DNA of 64,000 bases, taken from assembly GCA_004028765.1 (NCBI GenBank), contig SAIX01000037.1, forward strand, positions 1 through 64,000. The letters are read 5' to 3'. Shown here piece after piece: positions 35,342 through 44,841 of the stretch. Below the pieces are notes generated by a model, which made no database searches, was not told the DNA's origin, and worked only from the letters and a program-made list of their open reading frames with translations. Both the position numbers and the translations under genes were made by a program. The stretch is from Chitinophagaceae bacterium. Its GTDB lineage: Bacteria; Bacteroidota; Bacteroidia; Chitinophagales; Chitinophagaceae. Position 1 is the first letter of the stretch, and each line of letters starts with the position of its first letter.

Positions 35342-36886
35342 ATGCCGATACTGGATATACAGCTTCCCAACTCTATTTTAAAAGCCCTGCGATTGCCGCA
35401 AAACAACCCCCGGCGCCAGCAGATCAAAGTGTTGAAGAAGCTGTTGCGGAAAGCGAGGTTTACGGAATTCGGCCAGGAATACCGTTTTGATGAGATTCTG
35501 CTGAGCAAACACCCTGGCAAAAAATTCCAGGAGCTGGTTCCTGCTTATAATTATAACAAGATCTACAAACAGTGGTGGCATAAAACCCTTGAAGGCAAAC
35601 CGGATATCTGCTGGCCGGGTAAAATCCGTTATTACGCACTCAGCAGCGGTACCAGCGAGGCTGCCAGCAAATACATCCCCATTACCAACGACCTGCTGCG
35701 GGGGAATAAAATGGTAATGATCAAACAACTGCTGAGCCTCCGTACCTATGAAGATATCCCGTTTGCATCCATCGGGAAAGGGTGGCTTACACTGGGGGGC
35801 AGCACCGATCTGCAAAAAGAGGAAGGTTATTTTGCAGGAGACCTCAGCGGCATCACCGCCAAAAAAGCGCCTTTCTGGTTCCAGCCCTTTTATAAACCGG
35901 GTAAGAAGATTGCCAAACAGCGCGACTGGAATAAAAAACTGGAAGAGATCGTTGAAAAAGCACCTCAATGGGACATTGGTTTTCTTGTTGGCGTTCCTGC
36001 ATGGATACAGATGTGCATGGAAATGGTGATTGAAAAATACAACCTCGATAATATCCATGAAATATGGCCCAACCTCGCCTTCTTTGTTCATGGCGGGGTA
36101 AGTTTTGAACCCTATAAAAAGGGGTTCGAAAAATTATTGGGCAAGCCCATCACGTATATCGAAACCTATCTTGCGAGCGAAGGCTTTATCGCTTACCAGG
36201 AACGGCAGCATGCGCAGGGCATGAAGCTTGTTACCGGGGAACATATCTTTCATGAATTCGTTCCTTTTGATGATAAAAATTTTGATGCTGAAGGGGAAAT
36301 GATTGAAAACCCGGAAGCACTCATGATCCACGAAGTGGAAGAAGGAAAAGATTATGCCCTGCTCATCAGTACCGCAGCGGGAACCTGGCGATACCTGATT
36401 GGCGATACGATCCGCTTTGTTGACAAAGAACGTTGCGAGATCGTGATCACCGGCCGTACCAAACATTTTCTCAGCCTGGTGGGCGAACACCTGAGCGTGG
36501 AAAACATGAACAAAGCCATCCAGCTTGCGGGTGAAGAACTGAATATCTGTATCCCCGAATTCACAGTGGCCGGTGTTCCCTACGGTAACTTTTTTGCGCA
36601 CCACTGGTATGTGGCCTGTAACGACAGTGTTGACAAAGAAAGACTCTGTAAAAGCATCGATGAAAAACTAAAGCTGCTTAATGATGATTACGCCGTTGAA
36701 CGGAAAAGCGCTTTAAAAGAAGTGCGTTTAAGTATCCTGAGTGAGCAGCAGTTTATGGATTTTATGATGGCGAAAGGAAAAGTGGGCGGGCAGCACAAGT
36801 TTCCACGCGTACTGAAAGGCAGTATCCTTCGCGACTGGGAAGCTTTTCTTGCCGGGCAGAAAATAGAAGCACAGGTTCCAGCATAA
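35342..36886 (+). CDS. GH3 auxin-responsive promoter family protein (acyl-adenylating fold)
   Basis: 514 residues from ATG 35342; 40 codons of open frame upstream overlap the previous gene and are not conserved-looking. The sequence shows ALSSGTSEAASKYIPIT (phosphate-binding loop), YIETYLASEGF, TWRYLIGDTIRF and ITGRTKHFLSLVGEHLS, the signature of GH3-type acyl-acid amido synthetases of the ANL superfamily. Plant GH3 enzymes join jasmonate or auxin to amino acids; the role of the bacterial proteins, common in Bacteroidota, is unknown. It lies 14 bases before the cyclophilin gene. Confidence 0.9.
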   Translation: MPILDIQLPNSILKALRLPQNNPRRQQIKVLKKLLRKARFTEFGQEYRFDEILLSKHPGKKFQELVPAYNYNKIYKQWWHKTLEGKPDICWPGKIRYYALSSGTSEAASKYIPITNDLLRGNKMVMIKQLLSLRTYEDIPFASIGKGWLTLGGSTDLQKEEGYFAGDLSGITAKKAPFWFQPFYKPGKKIAKQRDWNKKLEEIVEKAPQWDIGFLVGVPAWIQMCMEMVIEKYNLDNIHEIWPNLAFFVHGGVSFEPYKKGFEKLLGKPITYIETYLASEGFIAYQERQHAQGMKLVTGEHIFHEFVPFDDKNFDAEGEMIENPEALMIHEVEEGKDYALLISTAAGTWRYLIGDTIRFVDKERCEIVITGRTKHFLSLVGEHLSVENMNKAIQLAGEELNICIPEFTVAGVPYGNFFAHHWYVACNDSVDKERLCKSIDEKLKLLNDDYAVERKSALKEVRLSILSEQQFMDFMMAKGKVGGQHKFPRVLKGSILRDWEAFLAGQKIEAQVPA

Positions 36887-36899
36887 TTTGTTTGCACAT

Positions 36900-37517
36900 A
36901 TGATACGGGTTTTATGTTTGGCCATTTGCATGGGCATCGCTGGTTTGTTTGCGCAGGATATGCGCGTTCTCCAGCAAAAAGCGCCTGAAACTTTCCGCGC
37001 CGTTTTTACCACAACAAAGGGCGATTTCGAGATCGAGGTTTACAGGAAATGGTCGCCCCTTGCCGCAGATCGCCTCTACCAGCTCATCAGTTCCGGTTTT
37101 TATAATAAAGCATTGCTGTTCCGCGTAGAGCCCGGCTTCGTGGTGCAGTTTGGTGTTTCAGCCAGCCGGGCCGACAATCATTTCTGGGACCCCCGTAAAA
37201 TTGCCGATGAACCCATCCTGCATCCCAATAAAAAAGGCACTGTCGCTTTTGCAAGGGAAGGAAAAAACAGCCGCAGCACCCAATTGTTTATCAATCTTGC
37301 CGATAACAAAAAACTCGATACCGTTGTACGTGGTGGTGTAAAAGGTTATCCGCCTTTTGCAAAAGTGATTAAGGGAATGGATGTGATCGAAAAACTGAAT
37401 GCGCAGTATGGCAAAGAGCCACAAAAACTGCAGGACTCTTTATACAAGTACGGCAATTTTTATTTTGAAGAACGTTTCCCAAAACTCGACAGGATCATCA
37501 GCGCCAGGATCCGTTAG
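36900..37517 (+). CDS. Exported cyclophilin-type peptidyl-prolyl isomerase
   Basis: 205 residues from ATG 36900, giving a signal peptide that ends at GLFAQ. The cyclophilin barrel is present: TTKGDFEIEVYRKWSPLAADR, FRVEPGFVVQFG and GTVAFAREGKNSRSTQLFIN, where Arg, Gln and Phe line the proline-binding pocket. It should assist folding in the periplasm. The usual tryptophan of the cyclosporin site is not obvious, as in many bacterial forms. Confidence 0.92.
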   Translation: MIRVLCLAICMGIAGLFAQDMRVLQQKAPETFRAVFTTTKGDFEIEVYRKWSPLAADRLYQLISSGFYNKALLFRVEPGFVVQFGVSASRADNHFWDPRKIADEPILHPNKKGTVAFAREGKNSRSTQLFINLADNKKLDTVVRGGVKGYPPFAKVIKGMDVIEKLNAQYGKEPQKLQDSLYKYGNFYFEERFPKLDRIISARIR

Positions 37518-37594
37518 CCGAAATGGATGAATGGATAAACGGTCACATAAAATTTCGTTGCTTCGCTGTACATTCGTGTCATTAAGATCTGACG

Positions 37595-38251
37595 ATGATA
37601 GCAGCCCTGATAAAAGGATTGGTTTTGGGTATTTTCCTGGCAATATCGGTAGGCCCTGTAATTTTCGCCATTCTCAAACAGAGCATCAACAATGGTCACA
37701 AAGCCGGTTATGTTTTTGTAGCAGGTATTTCGGCCAGCGATATTTCACTTGTATTGATCTGTAATTTTTTCACCTCCCTTTTTAATGAAGCGCTCAGCCA
37801 TAAAACCATGATCGCAATTGCAGGCAGCCTTTTTCTCGTGGTAATGGGTGTGTACACACTTTTTTTTAAGAAAGTAAAAACCGATGAAGACAATAATATC
37901 ATCGATAAAAAATTCCGCAAGCGCGATTTTGTCGCTGTGTTTCTTTCCGGGTATTTTATCAATATCCTGAACCCCGGTGTATTCATTTTCTGGTTTGCGT
38001 GGACGGCCGCCATTCTTGCCGATTCACAAACCTATCCGCACCCCCTGCAATACCGCGCCATTGTTTTTGGTACCTGTCTTGTTTTTGTGCTACTCACCGA
38101 TATCGCAAAAGTTGCGCTCGCTTCAAGGCTGCGCTCAAGATTAACACCTAAAATCCTCACGAATATCAACCGCCTCTCCGGTTTAATCCTTATCGGCTTC
38201 GGTATCGCACTCGGATGGGGTATCATCGCCTATGGCGATCAGATCAAATAG
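37595..38251 (+). CDS. LysE/RhtB-family amino-acid exporter
   Basis: 218 residues with six hydrophobic helices. The N-terminal LGIFLAISVGPVIFAILKQS, with the family GP motif, and the central GYFINILNPGVFIFWFAW, with the NP motif, are typical of LysE-type translocators, which export amino acids or their analogues. It has no regulator beside it. Substrate cannot be read. Confidence 0.9.
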   Translation: MIAALIKGLVLGIFLAISVGPVIFAILKQSINNGHKAGYVFVAGISASDISLVLICNFFTSLFNEALSHKTMIAIAGSLFLVVMGVYTLFFKKVKTDEDNNIIDKKFRKRDFVAVFLSGYFINILNPGVFIFWFAWTAAILADSQTYPHPLQYRAIVFGTCLVFVLLTDIAKVALASRLRSRLTPKILTNINRLSGLILIGFGIALGWGIIAYGDQIK

Positions 38252-38325
38252 GCCATTCAGCAGTAAACCTGTTTTCACCAATACGATTAACAAAAATTTA
38301 GTGTACCCGGCCTTACCTTAGAGAG

Positions 38326-38886
38326 GTGAAACAACTGCTGATCCTCTTTTTATTTTTTGCGACGCAAATCGATGTGAATGCACAGGGCGACCTGCTGGTG
38401 CTCAAAAAAAGAAACCAGACCATGCAGACCTGGATACAGGGATCCTATATCACATTTCAATTCAGCAGCAGGCAGTGGATACAGGGAATGATCAGTCAGA
38501 TCAGGAATGATTCTGTGACGATCGATCAAATTGATATCCGCACGGTTCCCAATCAATTCGGTTTTCCTACGATTGATACCGCCAGGCTGGGGTTATTGAA
38601 ATTACATGTAAACGAAATTTACGGGATGCCCAAACGCAGTTATGGCGGTGATATTTTTACCGATGGCAGTTTGCTGCAACTGGGCAGCGGCGCTTTTGTA
38701 TTCGTGAACCTTATAAACAGCTTTATCAAGGGGTATTCTTTTTTTGGATCGGATAATCTTCCCCGTTTAGGTATCGCCGGCGGGGTGTTTTTGATCGGAT
38801 CGGTTTTGCATACCTGGCACCGCAGCTTTCTTACCATGGGAAATACCTATACCATGCAAACAATCCATACAGCCGCTTCGAAATAA
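38326..38886 (+). CDS. Exported hypothetical protein
   Basis: 186 residues from a GTG start, with a signal peptide ending at DVNAQ. The middle is rich in beta strands (SYITFQFSSRQWIQGMISQI, RNDSVTIDQIDIRTV) and two hydrophobic segments appear near the C-terminus (GSGAFVFVNLINSF, LGIAGGVFLIGSVLH). I do not recognise the family. It precedes mtgA by 33 bases and reads the same way. Confidence 0.75.
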   Translation: MKQLLILFLFFATQIDVNAQGDLLVLKKRNQTMQTWIQGSYITFQFSSRQWIQGMISQIRNDSVTIDQIDIRTVPNQFGFPTIDTARLGLLKLHVNEIYGMPKRSYGGDIFTDGSLLQLGSGAFVFVNLINSFIKGYSFFGSDNLPRLGIAGGVFLIGSVLHTWHRSFLTMGNTYTMQTIHTAASK

Positions 38887-38919
38887 GATCAATGCAAACG
38901 CTTTTGTATCTTGCCCCGG

Positions 38920-39636
38920 ATGAAAATCAAAGCTTTTTTCAGATCCTTTTGGAAATGGACAAAACGTATCCTGTTATGGGGTTTTATTTCTTCTTTCCTG
39001 TATATCCTCATCTGTAAATGGGTAATGCCGCCCATTACGATCACACAGATCGCGAACAGTTTCAGTTATGGTTTGAAAAGGGATTATGTAAGCGCTGACC
39101 AGATCTCACCGAATGCAAGACTTGCTGCGATTGCCAGTGAAGACCAGGCATTCCCCGACCACAGTGGATTTGACTGGGACGCGATTGAAAAAAGCATCAA
39201 GCCGAAAAAGAAAGGAAAAAAAACCAAAATACCTTTGGGTGGCGGTGCGAGCACGATTACACAACAGGTGGCGAAAAATGTTTTTCTATGGCAGGGTGGC
39301 AAATACACCAAATACCTGCGCAAGATCCCCGAAGTATATTTCACTTTTATGATTGAGCTGATCTGGGGGAAGAAACGCATCCTCGAAGTATACCTGAATA
39401 CGATTGAAATGGGCCCGGGTATATTCGGGATAGAAGCAGCTTCTCAGAAAAACTTCGGTAAACATGCAAAAAGTTTAAGCCGTGCGGAAGCCGCAATGAT
39501 TGTTGCAGCATTTCCCAATCCAAAAATATTTTCTGTAAAACCCATGAGCCGTCGTGTTGCCTGGCGTTACCCGCAGATATTGCAGCAGATGCACAATATT
39601 GAAGATGATGAAGACATCCTTGCGCTGATAAAATAA
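38920..39636 (+). CDS. mtgA: Monofunctional biosynthetic peptidoglycan transglycosylase
   Basis: 238 residues from ATG 38920 (a TTG three codons earlier is unlikely). One N-terminal membrane helix anchors a GT51 domain with the catalytic Glu in AIASEDQAFPDHSGFDW, GASTITQQVAKNVFLW, and KKRILEVYLNTIEMGPGIFGIEAAS (in part). The enzyme polymerises lipid II into glycan strands at the outer face of the inner membrane. No transpeptidase domain is attached. It ends 20 bases before the convergent kinase gene. Confidence 0.95.
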   Translation: MKIKAFFRSFWKWTKRILLWGFISSFLYILICKWVMPPITITQIANSFSYGLKRDYVSADQISPNARLAAIASEDQAFPDHSGFDWDAIEKSIKPKKKGKKTKIPLGGGASTITQQVAKNVFLWQGGKYTKYLRKIPEVYFTFMIELIWGKKRILEVYLNTIEMGPGIFGIEAASQKNFGKHAKSLSRAEAAMIVAAFPNPKIFSVKPMSRRVAWRYPQILQQMHNIEDDEDILALIK

Positions 39637-39656
39637 TTCTCTGCAGCGCAGGTGAT

Positions 39657-40250
39657 TTATTGTACAAATTCTTTTACCGCGGCGATGGCCGTAAGCAACC
39701 TGTCTTCATAATCCGTACCACTGATCTCGATCCAGGGAACAGATTGGTTGATGAGGATATCTTTATAGATGTGCAATAGTTCTTTCCGGATTTTTTCATC
39801 CGGGTATTCGCGCAGTTCGTCTTTTACCCAGGGAAGGTCAGTGTTACAAAGCAGGTAGAGATCATATTTTCTTTCCACGATCTGGTCGAGTATAAACTGG
39901 TGGCATTTGCCGAAAACATATTCGCACCACACTTTCATCACATACATATCGGTATCAACGAATAACAAAGGGGAGTGGTGAGAAGTGTGCATCGAATGCG
40001 GGTTCACCCAGGTATGTTCGCTGGTAAGCGACCATTGGCTGTTTACCAATGCGGTGTATTCATCTTCAAGTGCCAATTGTCCTTTTGCAATAGTAAGCAG
40101 ATCATCGAATTGGTAATTCTTGCCATTCGTAAGCAGGTATTCACGAGCAAACTCGGGGCACCATTGCATGCCGTAGTGCTGTGCCAGCAATTCACACAAA
40201 GTGCTTTTACCTGTTGATTCAGGACCGATGATGACGATTTTTTTTAGCAT
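39657..40250 (-). CDS. NadR-type ribosylnicotinamide kinase domain protein
   Basis: 197 residues, an AAA/P-loop kinase. The Walker A motif is IIGPESTGKSTL, followed by CPEFAREYL and LLFVDTDMYVMKVW, LYLLCNTDLPWVKDELRE, which match the C-terminal kinase domain of NadR. The helix-turn-helix and the adenylyltransferase domain of full NadR are absent. With PnuC upstream in the same orientation this gives uptake of nicotinamide riboside and its trapping as NMN. The start ATG directly follows a heptad array. Confidence 0.88.
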   Translation of the reverse strand: MLKKIVIIGPESTGKSTLCELLAQHYGMQWCPEFAREYLLTNGKNYQFDDLLTIAKGQLALEDEYTALVNSQWSLTSEHTWVNPHSMHTSHHSPLLFVDTDMYVMKVWCEYVFGKCHQFILDQIVERKYDLYLLCNTDLPWVKDELREYPDEKIRKELLHIYKDILINQSVPWIEISGTDYEDRLLTAIAAVKEFVQ

Positions 40251-40252
40251 TA

Positions 40253-40280
40253 GAACAGAAGAACAAGGAACAGATGAGTG
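40253..40280 (+). repeat. Heptanucleotide array upstream of the riboside kinase gene
   Basis: Plus strand reads GAACAGA, AGAACAA, GGAACAG, ATGAGTG, starting 2 bases beyond the start codon of the minus-strand kinase gene. Further short purine repeats of similar period (e.g. AGGAGAA) lie near 40425-40460. The 260-base gap up to pnuC holds no other recognisable element. Confidence 0.55.
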
Positions 40281-40510
40281 TTGATTTATAAATGAAAGAT
40301 AGGGCTTATGTTTTTAATTTTTTTGCCGCGCCCTTTTTTTGTGCAGTATTTATCTGTTTTTTTAGGAATTAAGAAAATGTCTCTCGCAACACTCTTTTAC
40401 TCCTTATTCTCTAATTGAAATTTTTCGCAGGAGAAAGACAGGAGAAAAAGAGAATGTACTTACGCCTGTTACACGCTATTCACTACCGCTACTCAGCGCT
40501 TCTTTCATGT

Positions 40511-41134
40511 TTATTTCTTCGTCTTCCTCATCCACTCCCATAACCCTGATATCGCCAATACAAACAGCACTACAAACTGAACGCTCGTAAACACATAGCC
40601 TTTGATAAAATATAACGGTATCGAAGCAGCGTTTGTAGCGATCCACCAGATCCAGCTTTCCACTTTTTTTCTTGCCATCAGCCACATACCCGTATAGGCA
40701 GTTGCCGAAGCAAATGCATCGGCCCATGGAATGGCTTCGGGTGCAAATGCTTTTTTGGCCCAGCTGAGCGCGCCGAAAATAGCGAGGTAAAACGCTATAA
40801 AAAAAATGAACTGGTACAGCCATTCTTTTTTACTGCTGTACGTAATATGTAATAATGCTTCATGTTTTTGCACATCTTTTCTTGCCCATAAAATCCATCC
40901 ATAAATACTCATGATGGTATAATACAGGTTTACACTTGCTTCACCGAGAAGGTTACCTTTTATACTGAGGTAGATATAAAAAACGGTATTGATGAGTCCG
41001 ACAGGATACACCAGGATATTTTCCTTACGGCTGAACCATACGCTTCCGATACCTGCAAATACAGCGATGTATTCCACAGGGCCAGTTTGCTGCATGCCTT
41101 CAATAAATTTTGTATAAACTTCTGCAAATGCCAT
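40511..41134 (-). CDS. pnuC: Nicotinamide riboside transporter PnuC
   Basis: 207 residues, the family's normal size, with about seven hydrophobic segments. The PnuC signatures include WFSRKENILVYPVGLINTVFY (split), NLYYTIMSIYGWILWARK and WWIATNAASIPLYFIKG, with the Trp/Asn residues that line the riboside path. PnuC mediates facilitated entry of nicotinamide riboside, which depends on phosphorylation by a kinase such as the one encoded downstream. No riboswitch was recognised upstream. The methyltransferase gene ends 33 bases before it. Confidence 0.93.
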   Translation of the reverse strand: MAFAEVYTKFIEGMQQTGPVEYIAVFAGIGSVWFSRKENILVYPVGLINTVFYIYLSIKGNLLGEASVNLYYTIMSIYGWILWARKDVQKHEALLHITYSSKKEWLYQFIFFIAFYLAIFGALSWAKKAFAPEAIPWADAFASATAYTGMWLMARKKVESWIWWIATNAASIPLYFIKGYVFTSVQFVVLFVLAISGLWEWMRKTKK

Positions 41135-41167
41135 GCATTAAATGTACGCAAACAAGCGGCTTATTAT

Positions 41168-41899
41168 TTATTTGCCCACACGAAGAAAAAGCGGGAAAAT
41201 GAATAGATGTTTGGCTTCTTTACCCCAGTTTTTCTGAATATGCGCTGAAAGTATGTCCAAAGGATTGGTTCCTGTTTTGCGTTGGTAATTTTTTACGGCC
41301 GACCAGGTACTGATATATCCCATCAGTTGCGGGAACGTCCAGTGATACTGTATCGAAAACGAAGGACTCACAATTGGTTCAAAAGGAAAGGGGATGGTTT
41401 GATATTGTTCATCGATGTATTTTCTTTCCGCATCCCAATACGGGCCAATCACATTCCGGTAAAATTCATGGATCAGTTGCCGGATAGGTTCAGCAGTTTC
41501 TATCAACCCGTACCCGATCACTGCAATGATCCCGTTTTTTGTAAGCAGTCTTTTTACTTCTCCATAAAAATCGTCGAAACTGAACCAATGTATCGCCTGT
41601 GCCACAGTGATCAATGAAAAAAACCGATCAGGAAAATTTGTTGCTTCTGCAGCCTGTACACTGTATTCGATATTTGGCCGCTGAACAGCTTCGGCGAGTT
41701 GCTGGGCACTGATATCCGTTGCATACACTTTTGCAAAATGCTGCGCCAGAACGCCTGCTACCTGCCCGTTTCCGGTTCCGCAATCCCATGCATTTTCCCT
41801 CTCGTTTACCTGTGCAAACAGCCAGTTAAACAATTCTGCCGGGTACTGCGGGCGGAACTTTGCATAATCCGCTGCATACGCTGAAAAACGGTCTTTCAT
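41168..41899 (-). CDS. Class I SAM-dependent methyltransferase
   Basis: 243 residues. The SAM-binding motif I is AWDCGTGNGQVAG, motif II VYATDISAQQL, and later QAIHWFSFDDFYGEV, as in the trans-aconitate methyltransferase-like/UbiE-like group that begins FSAYAADYAKFRPQYP. The acceptor is not predictable. It is 14 bases from the membrane-protein gene upstream and 33 from pnuC downstream, so the four genes may share a transcript. Confidence 0.9.
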   Translation of the reverse strand: MKDRFSAYAADYAKFRPQYPAELFNWLFAQVNERENAWDCGTGNGQVAGVLAQHFAKVYATDISAQQLAEAVQRPNIEYSVQAAEATNFPDRFFSLITVAQAIHWFSFDDFYGEVKRLLTKNGIIAVIGYGLIETAEPIRQLIHEFYRNVIGPYWDAERKYIDEQYQTIPFPFEPIVSPSFSIQYHWTFPQLMGYISTWSAVKNYQRKTGTNPLDILSAHIQKNWGKEAKHLFIFPLFLRVGK

Positions 41900-41913
41900 A
41901 TAATCCTTTTACA

Positions 41914-43425
41914 CTATGGTTTATTGTCAACCCGGTATAAAATGCCATCCTCCAGTTCCTGAACAATCTCCACTCTTTTTTTCTGTTTGATAAAATCCAG
42001 GCTGATCAAATCTGTATTTTCTCCATCTCGGAACCATACAAGATAAAAGCGATCCTGCTGCAAAAAAGTTTCGATCTCTTTGGGGATTTCTTTATGCGGC
42101 AAGGGCAATGCACGGATACCTGTAAGAAAATACACCGCATCATTGGCATTACCGAAAACAGGCGGGATGATTTCCTGTTTGTGTTCCCGGATATAAGCCA
42201 CGGCCGGTGATTGCGTCCACGAATCTTCTGTATAACCGGGCATGCCTGCATCTTTAATTCCTTCCCAGGCTTCTGCATTTAACTGGTAATGATGGTGGTG
42301 AAAAGCTGCCAGCAGCAACAGGCTCCCTCCAATCATTGCAAAGCGGATCGGCTTTTGATAATGCCGGATAAAATATCCTATTATCACAGCGAGCAGCAAC
42401 AGGAGCGGTATATACATCGGTGACAGCAAACGGCTGCTCAGGTTTTCGAATCGGGAAACACTTGCAATGGCGATGATAAAACAGGCATATGTAATAAAAA
42501 ATACAGCAACAATATTTTCAAAACAAGGGTAATACTGTTGTTGCAGCAGGTGAAAAAGAATGATGGCAACTGCGATTATGGCAAGCGCGATAAAAACAAT
42601 ACTGGCGAGGGCTTCTTTTCCTTTCAGAAAAGGAAGCCATTCAGTAAACACGCCGCCTATCTGTAAAAGATTATCACCGATCCCGCGCAATGCTTTTTCT
42701 CTGACGCCTGTGCTGTTCCCCGACGCAATTCTGTTTCTGATAATATTTACCAGTACCAGTGAGATACCCGTACATGTCAGAAAAAATAAATGCTTGATTC
42801 GTTTTCGCAATGGTTGATCTGTGAAAAAGCAAACGAGAAATGCACTGCTTGCAAGCAGGCAGATGCCGGCATATCTTATCACCAAAGCAATGGCGCAAAC
42901 CAGGGCAACGGGAACCAGTGAGCGGATACTAGGTATCAACAGGTAACGCCTCAGCAAAACGATCAGCAAAAAGATGAGAAAAAGAAATACTGTTTCCGAC
43001 CAGAGCATATTGTACACTTCAAGCAAACAGGGGCTGCATGCGATCAATGACAAAACCGGAACCCTGATCCACAGGGAAGATTTGCGGAAACCCAGCATGA
43101 TCTTCGCAGTGAGAAAAATACTCCCGCAAAACAAAATGGCGTTTACAAAAGGCGCAAGCTGGTATACATCGGTACGGAAAAGAAAAGACAGCGATGCAAG
43201 CAGTACCGGGTATCCCAGCGGGAAATCAACCAATGGCAACCCGTTAAAATCGCTAAAAGAAAAATGTTCTTTGATATTGATCGCTGTGCTTCCATACATC
43301 ACCGAATCGGGTGAAATGCCAATGCCACTATGGTGTGTAAAAAGGTATACAAAAATACAGGCAACTGCAGATGCCAAGAAAGCATCCCAATATTTTGTAA
43401 GTAAAGTCCCGGCGCGTGCGATCAT
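41914..43425 (-). CDS. Multi-pass membrane protein, probable GT-C (ArnT/PMT-like) glycosyltransferase
   Basis: 503 residues from ATG 43425; the longer frame runs into the DinB gene and is rejected. About eleven hydrophobic helices occupy residues 10-410, and a soluble C-terminal domain follows. The first loop has ISPDSVMYGSTAINI with an acidic residue at the place where GT-C lipid-sugar transferases hold their catalytic Asp, then VDFPLGYPVLLA. This suggests a mannosyl- or aminoarabinosyl-transferase-like enzyme using polyprenyl-phosphate sugars, but the family is not certain. Confidence 0.7.
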   Translation of the reverse strand: MIARAGTLLTKYWDAFLASAVACIFVYLFTHHSGIGISPDSVMYGSTAINIKEHFSFSDFNGLPLVDFPLGYPVLLASLSFLFRTDVYQLAPFVNAILFCGSIFLTAKIMLGFRKSSLWIRVPVLSLIACSPCLLEVYNMLWSETVFLFLIFLLIVLLRRYLLIPSIRSLVPVALVCAIALVIRYAGICLLASSAFLVCFFTDQPLRKRIKHLFFLTCTGISLVLVNIIRNRIASGNSTGVREKALRGIGDNLLQIGGVFTEWLPFLKGKEALASIVFIALAIIAVAIILFHLLQQQYYPCFENIVAVFFITYACFIIAIASVSRFENLSSRLLSPMYIPLLLLLAVIIGYFIRHYQKPIRFAMIGGSLLLLAAFHHHHYQLNAEAWEGIKDAGMPGYTEDSWTQSPAVAYIREHKQEIIPPVFGNANDAVYFLTGIRALPLPHKEIPKEIETFLQQDRFYLVWFRDGENTDLISLDFIKQKKRVEIVQELEDGILYRVDNKP

Positions 43426-43453
43426 GTATGTGCACGAAGATGCAAATTTTCCA

Positions 43454-43984
43454 CTATCGCTGCAACAATGCATTTTGCACCGAATGCTGGTGGTGGGTCA
43501 CGTGGTAGGTTGTAAAATAAAGCATCTCCCGTATCGTAAGCATGCCCAGCAACGGGTGCGGTAGTTGGTAGCGGTCCAGTTTTTCTTCGGTACTTTTTGT
43601 TATTTTTTCTGAAAGGGCCGATACTGTTCCCCGGAGATTTTCAAGCAATGCTGTTCGGTCGGCAAATGCGATCGCCGGCGGGGGAACGAAAGGCCCGGAA
43701 GCCTTTCCGCCTTCAGCCAGCTTTTGCTGGTAATACTGAACCAGTTCTTCAAAAGTTCTGGACACCCGCCCTGCTTCCCCAAATTTTTCCCGCAGAAAAT
43801 CATCAGGCAGGTCCATCGCGTTGTTTACGGGTGTAACCGATCGGGCAATATGGTCCAGTTGCTGTCCCGCATTCCATTTTTCTGCTGCGGAAAAAGAAAA
43901 TGCTTCTTCACCCAGGCTGCCGAGGAATTGAATAAAATCGGTGTGCGCCGATATCAGTTTGTCAGAAAGTTCGATCCGGTTCAT
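43454..43984 (-). CDS. DinB-family protein
   Basis: 176 residues from ATG 43984 (MNRIELSDK); upstream codons to 44077 run through the nfu terminator and are rejected. A four-helix bundle with the metal-binding histidines in QQLDHIARS and HVTHHQH is visible, as in DinB/YfiT-like proteins. Many such proteins are bacillithiol or similar thiol-dependent transferases or metal hydrolases; the activity here is unknown. Confidence 0.88.
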   Translation of the reverse strand: MNRIELSDKLISAHTDFIQFLGSLGEEAFSFSAAEKWNAGQQLDHIARSVTPVNNAMDLPDDFLREKFGEAGRVSRTFEELVQYYQQKLAEGGKASGPFVPPPAIAFADRTALLENLRGTVSALSEKITKSTEEKLDRYQLPHPLLGMLTIREMLYFTTYHVTHHQHSVQNALLQR

Positions 43985-44060
43985 CGTCGTTTTTTTATAG
44001 TGGAAAATACAGCGGCCGATCTGCAAACCGTACAAAATGCTCACGGGGATCAACCGCCCA

Positions 44061-44087
44061 TAAAAAATGCCGTGCAATACACGGCAT
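44061..44087 (-). terminator. Rho-independent terminator of nfu
   Basis: The hairpin ATGCCGTG (44067-44074) / CACGGCAT (44080-44087) with a 5-base loop is followed on the minus strand by TTTTTT. It lies 29 bases after the nfu stop. Confidence 0.85.
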
Positions 44088-44115
44088 CCTGCAAATGTAT
44101 CCTTCCAACGAAGTT

Positions 44116-44715
44116 TTATTCGGCTTCGGCCACAACTTCGGTTACTTCGGGGATCATTCTCTTCATCATCCCTTCAATACCCGCTTTCAGGGTAATCATC
44201 GAGGAAGGGCAACCGCTGCAGCTTCCCTGCAACATCAGATTCACCACACCATCATTGTAACTTTTGAATTGTATCGCGCCGCCATCCATCTCAACAGCAG
44301 GCTTTACATAATTCTCGAGCAGTTCTTTTACGCGCTTTACCACATCATCGTCATCGGCACTTACGGTATTGCTTGCTTCCTGTTTTAATTTGGATACTTC
44401 GTCATCATTCACCACCACGCCGCCGTTTTCCAGGTATTCTTTCAGGAATTCCTTGATGGTGGGTATCACATCCTGCCAGTCTTCGGTATCCGATGTTTTG
44501 GTAAGTGTTACAAAATTGCTGGCGATGAATACACTTTTGATAAAAGGGAAACTGAACAGTTCCTTTGCGAGCGGTGAGGGGGTCGCCTGTGTTTCATCAG
44601 CAAAGTCAATGCTTTTTCCGGGATACAGCAGTTTATTCGCCACAAATTTCATTGTTTCCGGGTTGGGCGTCATTTCTGTGTAAATGCTGATTACCGGGTT
44701 GCCTGTCTGGATCAT
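44116..44715 (-). CDS. nfuA: NifU/Nfu-type iron-sulfur cluster carrier
   Basis: 199 residues from ATG 44715; a GTG three codons upstream is an alternative. The first 90 residues are the Nfu N-terminal domain (YTEMTPNPETMKFVANK). The C-terminal domain carries the CxxC ligand pair in GSCSGCPSSMITLKAGIE. Such proteins hold a [4Fe-4S] cluster on a dimer interface and pass it to client enzymes. A client, nifJ, with at least two ferredoxin-type clusters, lies 8 kb away. Confidence 0.9.
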   Translation of the reverse strand: MIQTGNPVISIYTEMTPNPETMKFVANKLLYPGKSIDFADETQATPSPLAKELFSFPFIKSVFIASNFVTLTKTSDTEDWQDVIPTIKEFLKEYLENGGVVVNDDEVSKLKQEASNTVSADDDDVVKRVKELLENYVKPAVEMDGGAIQFKSYNDGVVNLMLQGSCSGCPSSMITLKAGIEGMMKRMIPEVTEVVAEAE

Positions 44716-44841
44716 ATCAATCACTTTTGATAAGTCGGGAATAATTTTTCAACTGCAAAAATAAAGAATGAGGGGCAGCCATGCTTTCTCCGCCCGGGTG
44801 GAATGCTCTTTGGGCCCCTATTATTTTCGGATATCGAAACC

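Noticed and set aside
39657-40250. Full NadR repressor/adenylyltransferase
   Set aside because: The protein has only the kinase domain; the helix-turn-helix and nucleotidyltransferase parts are missing.
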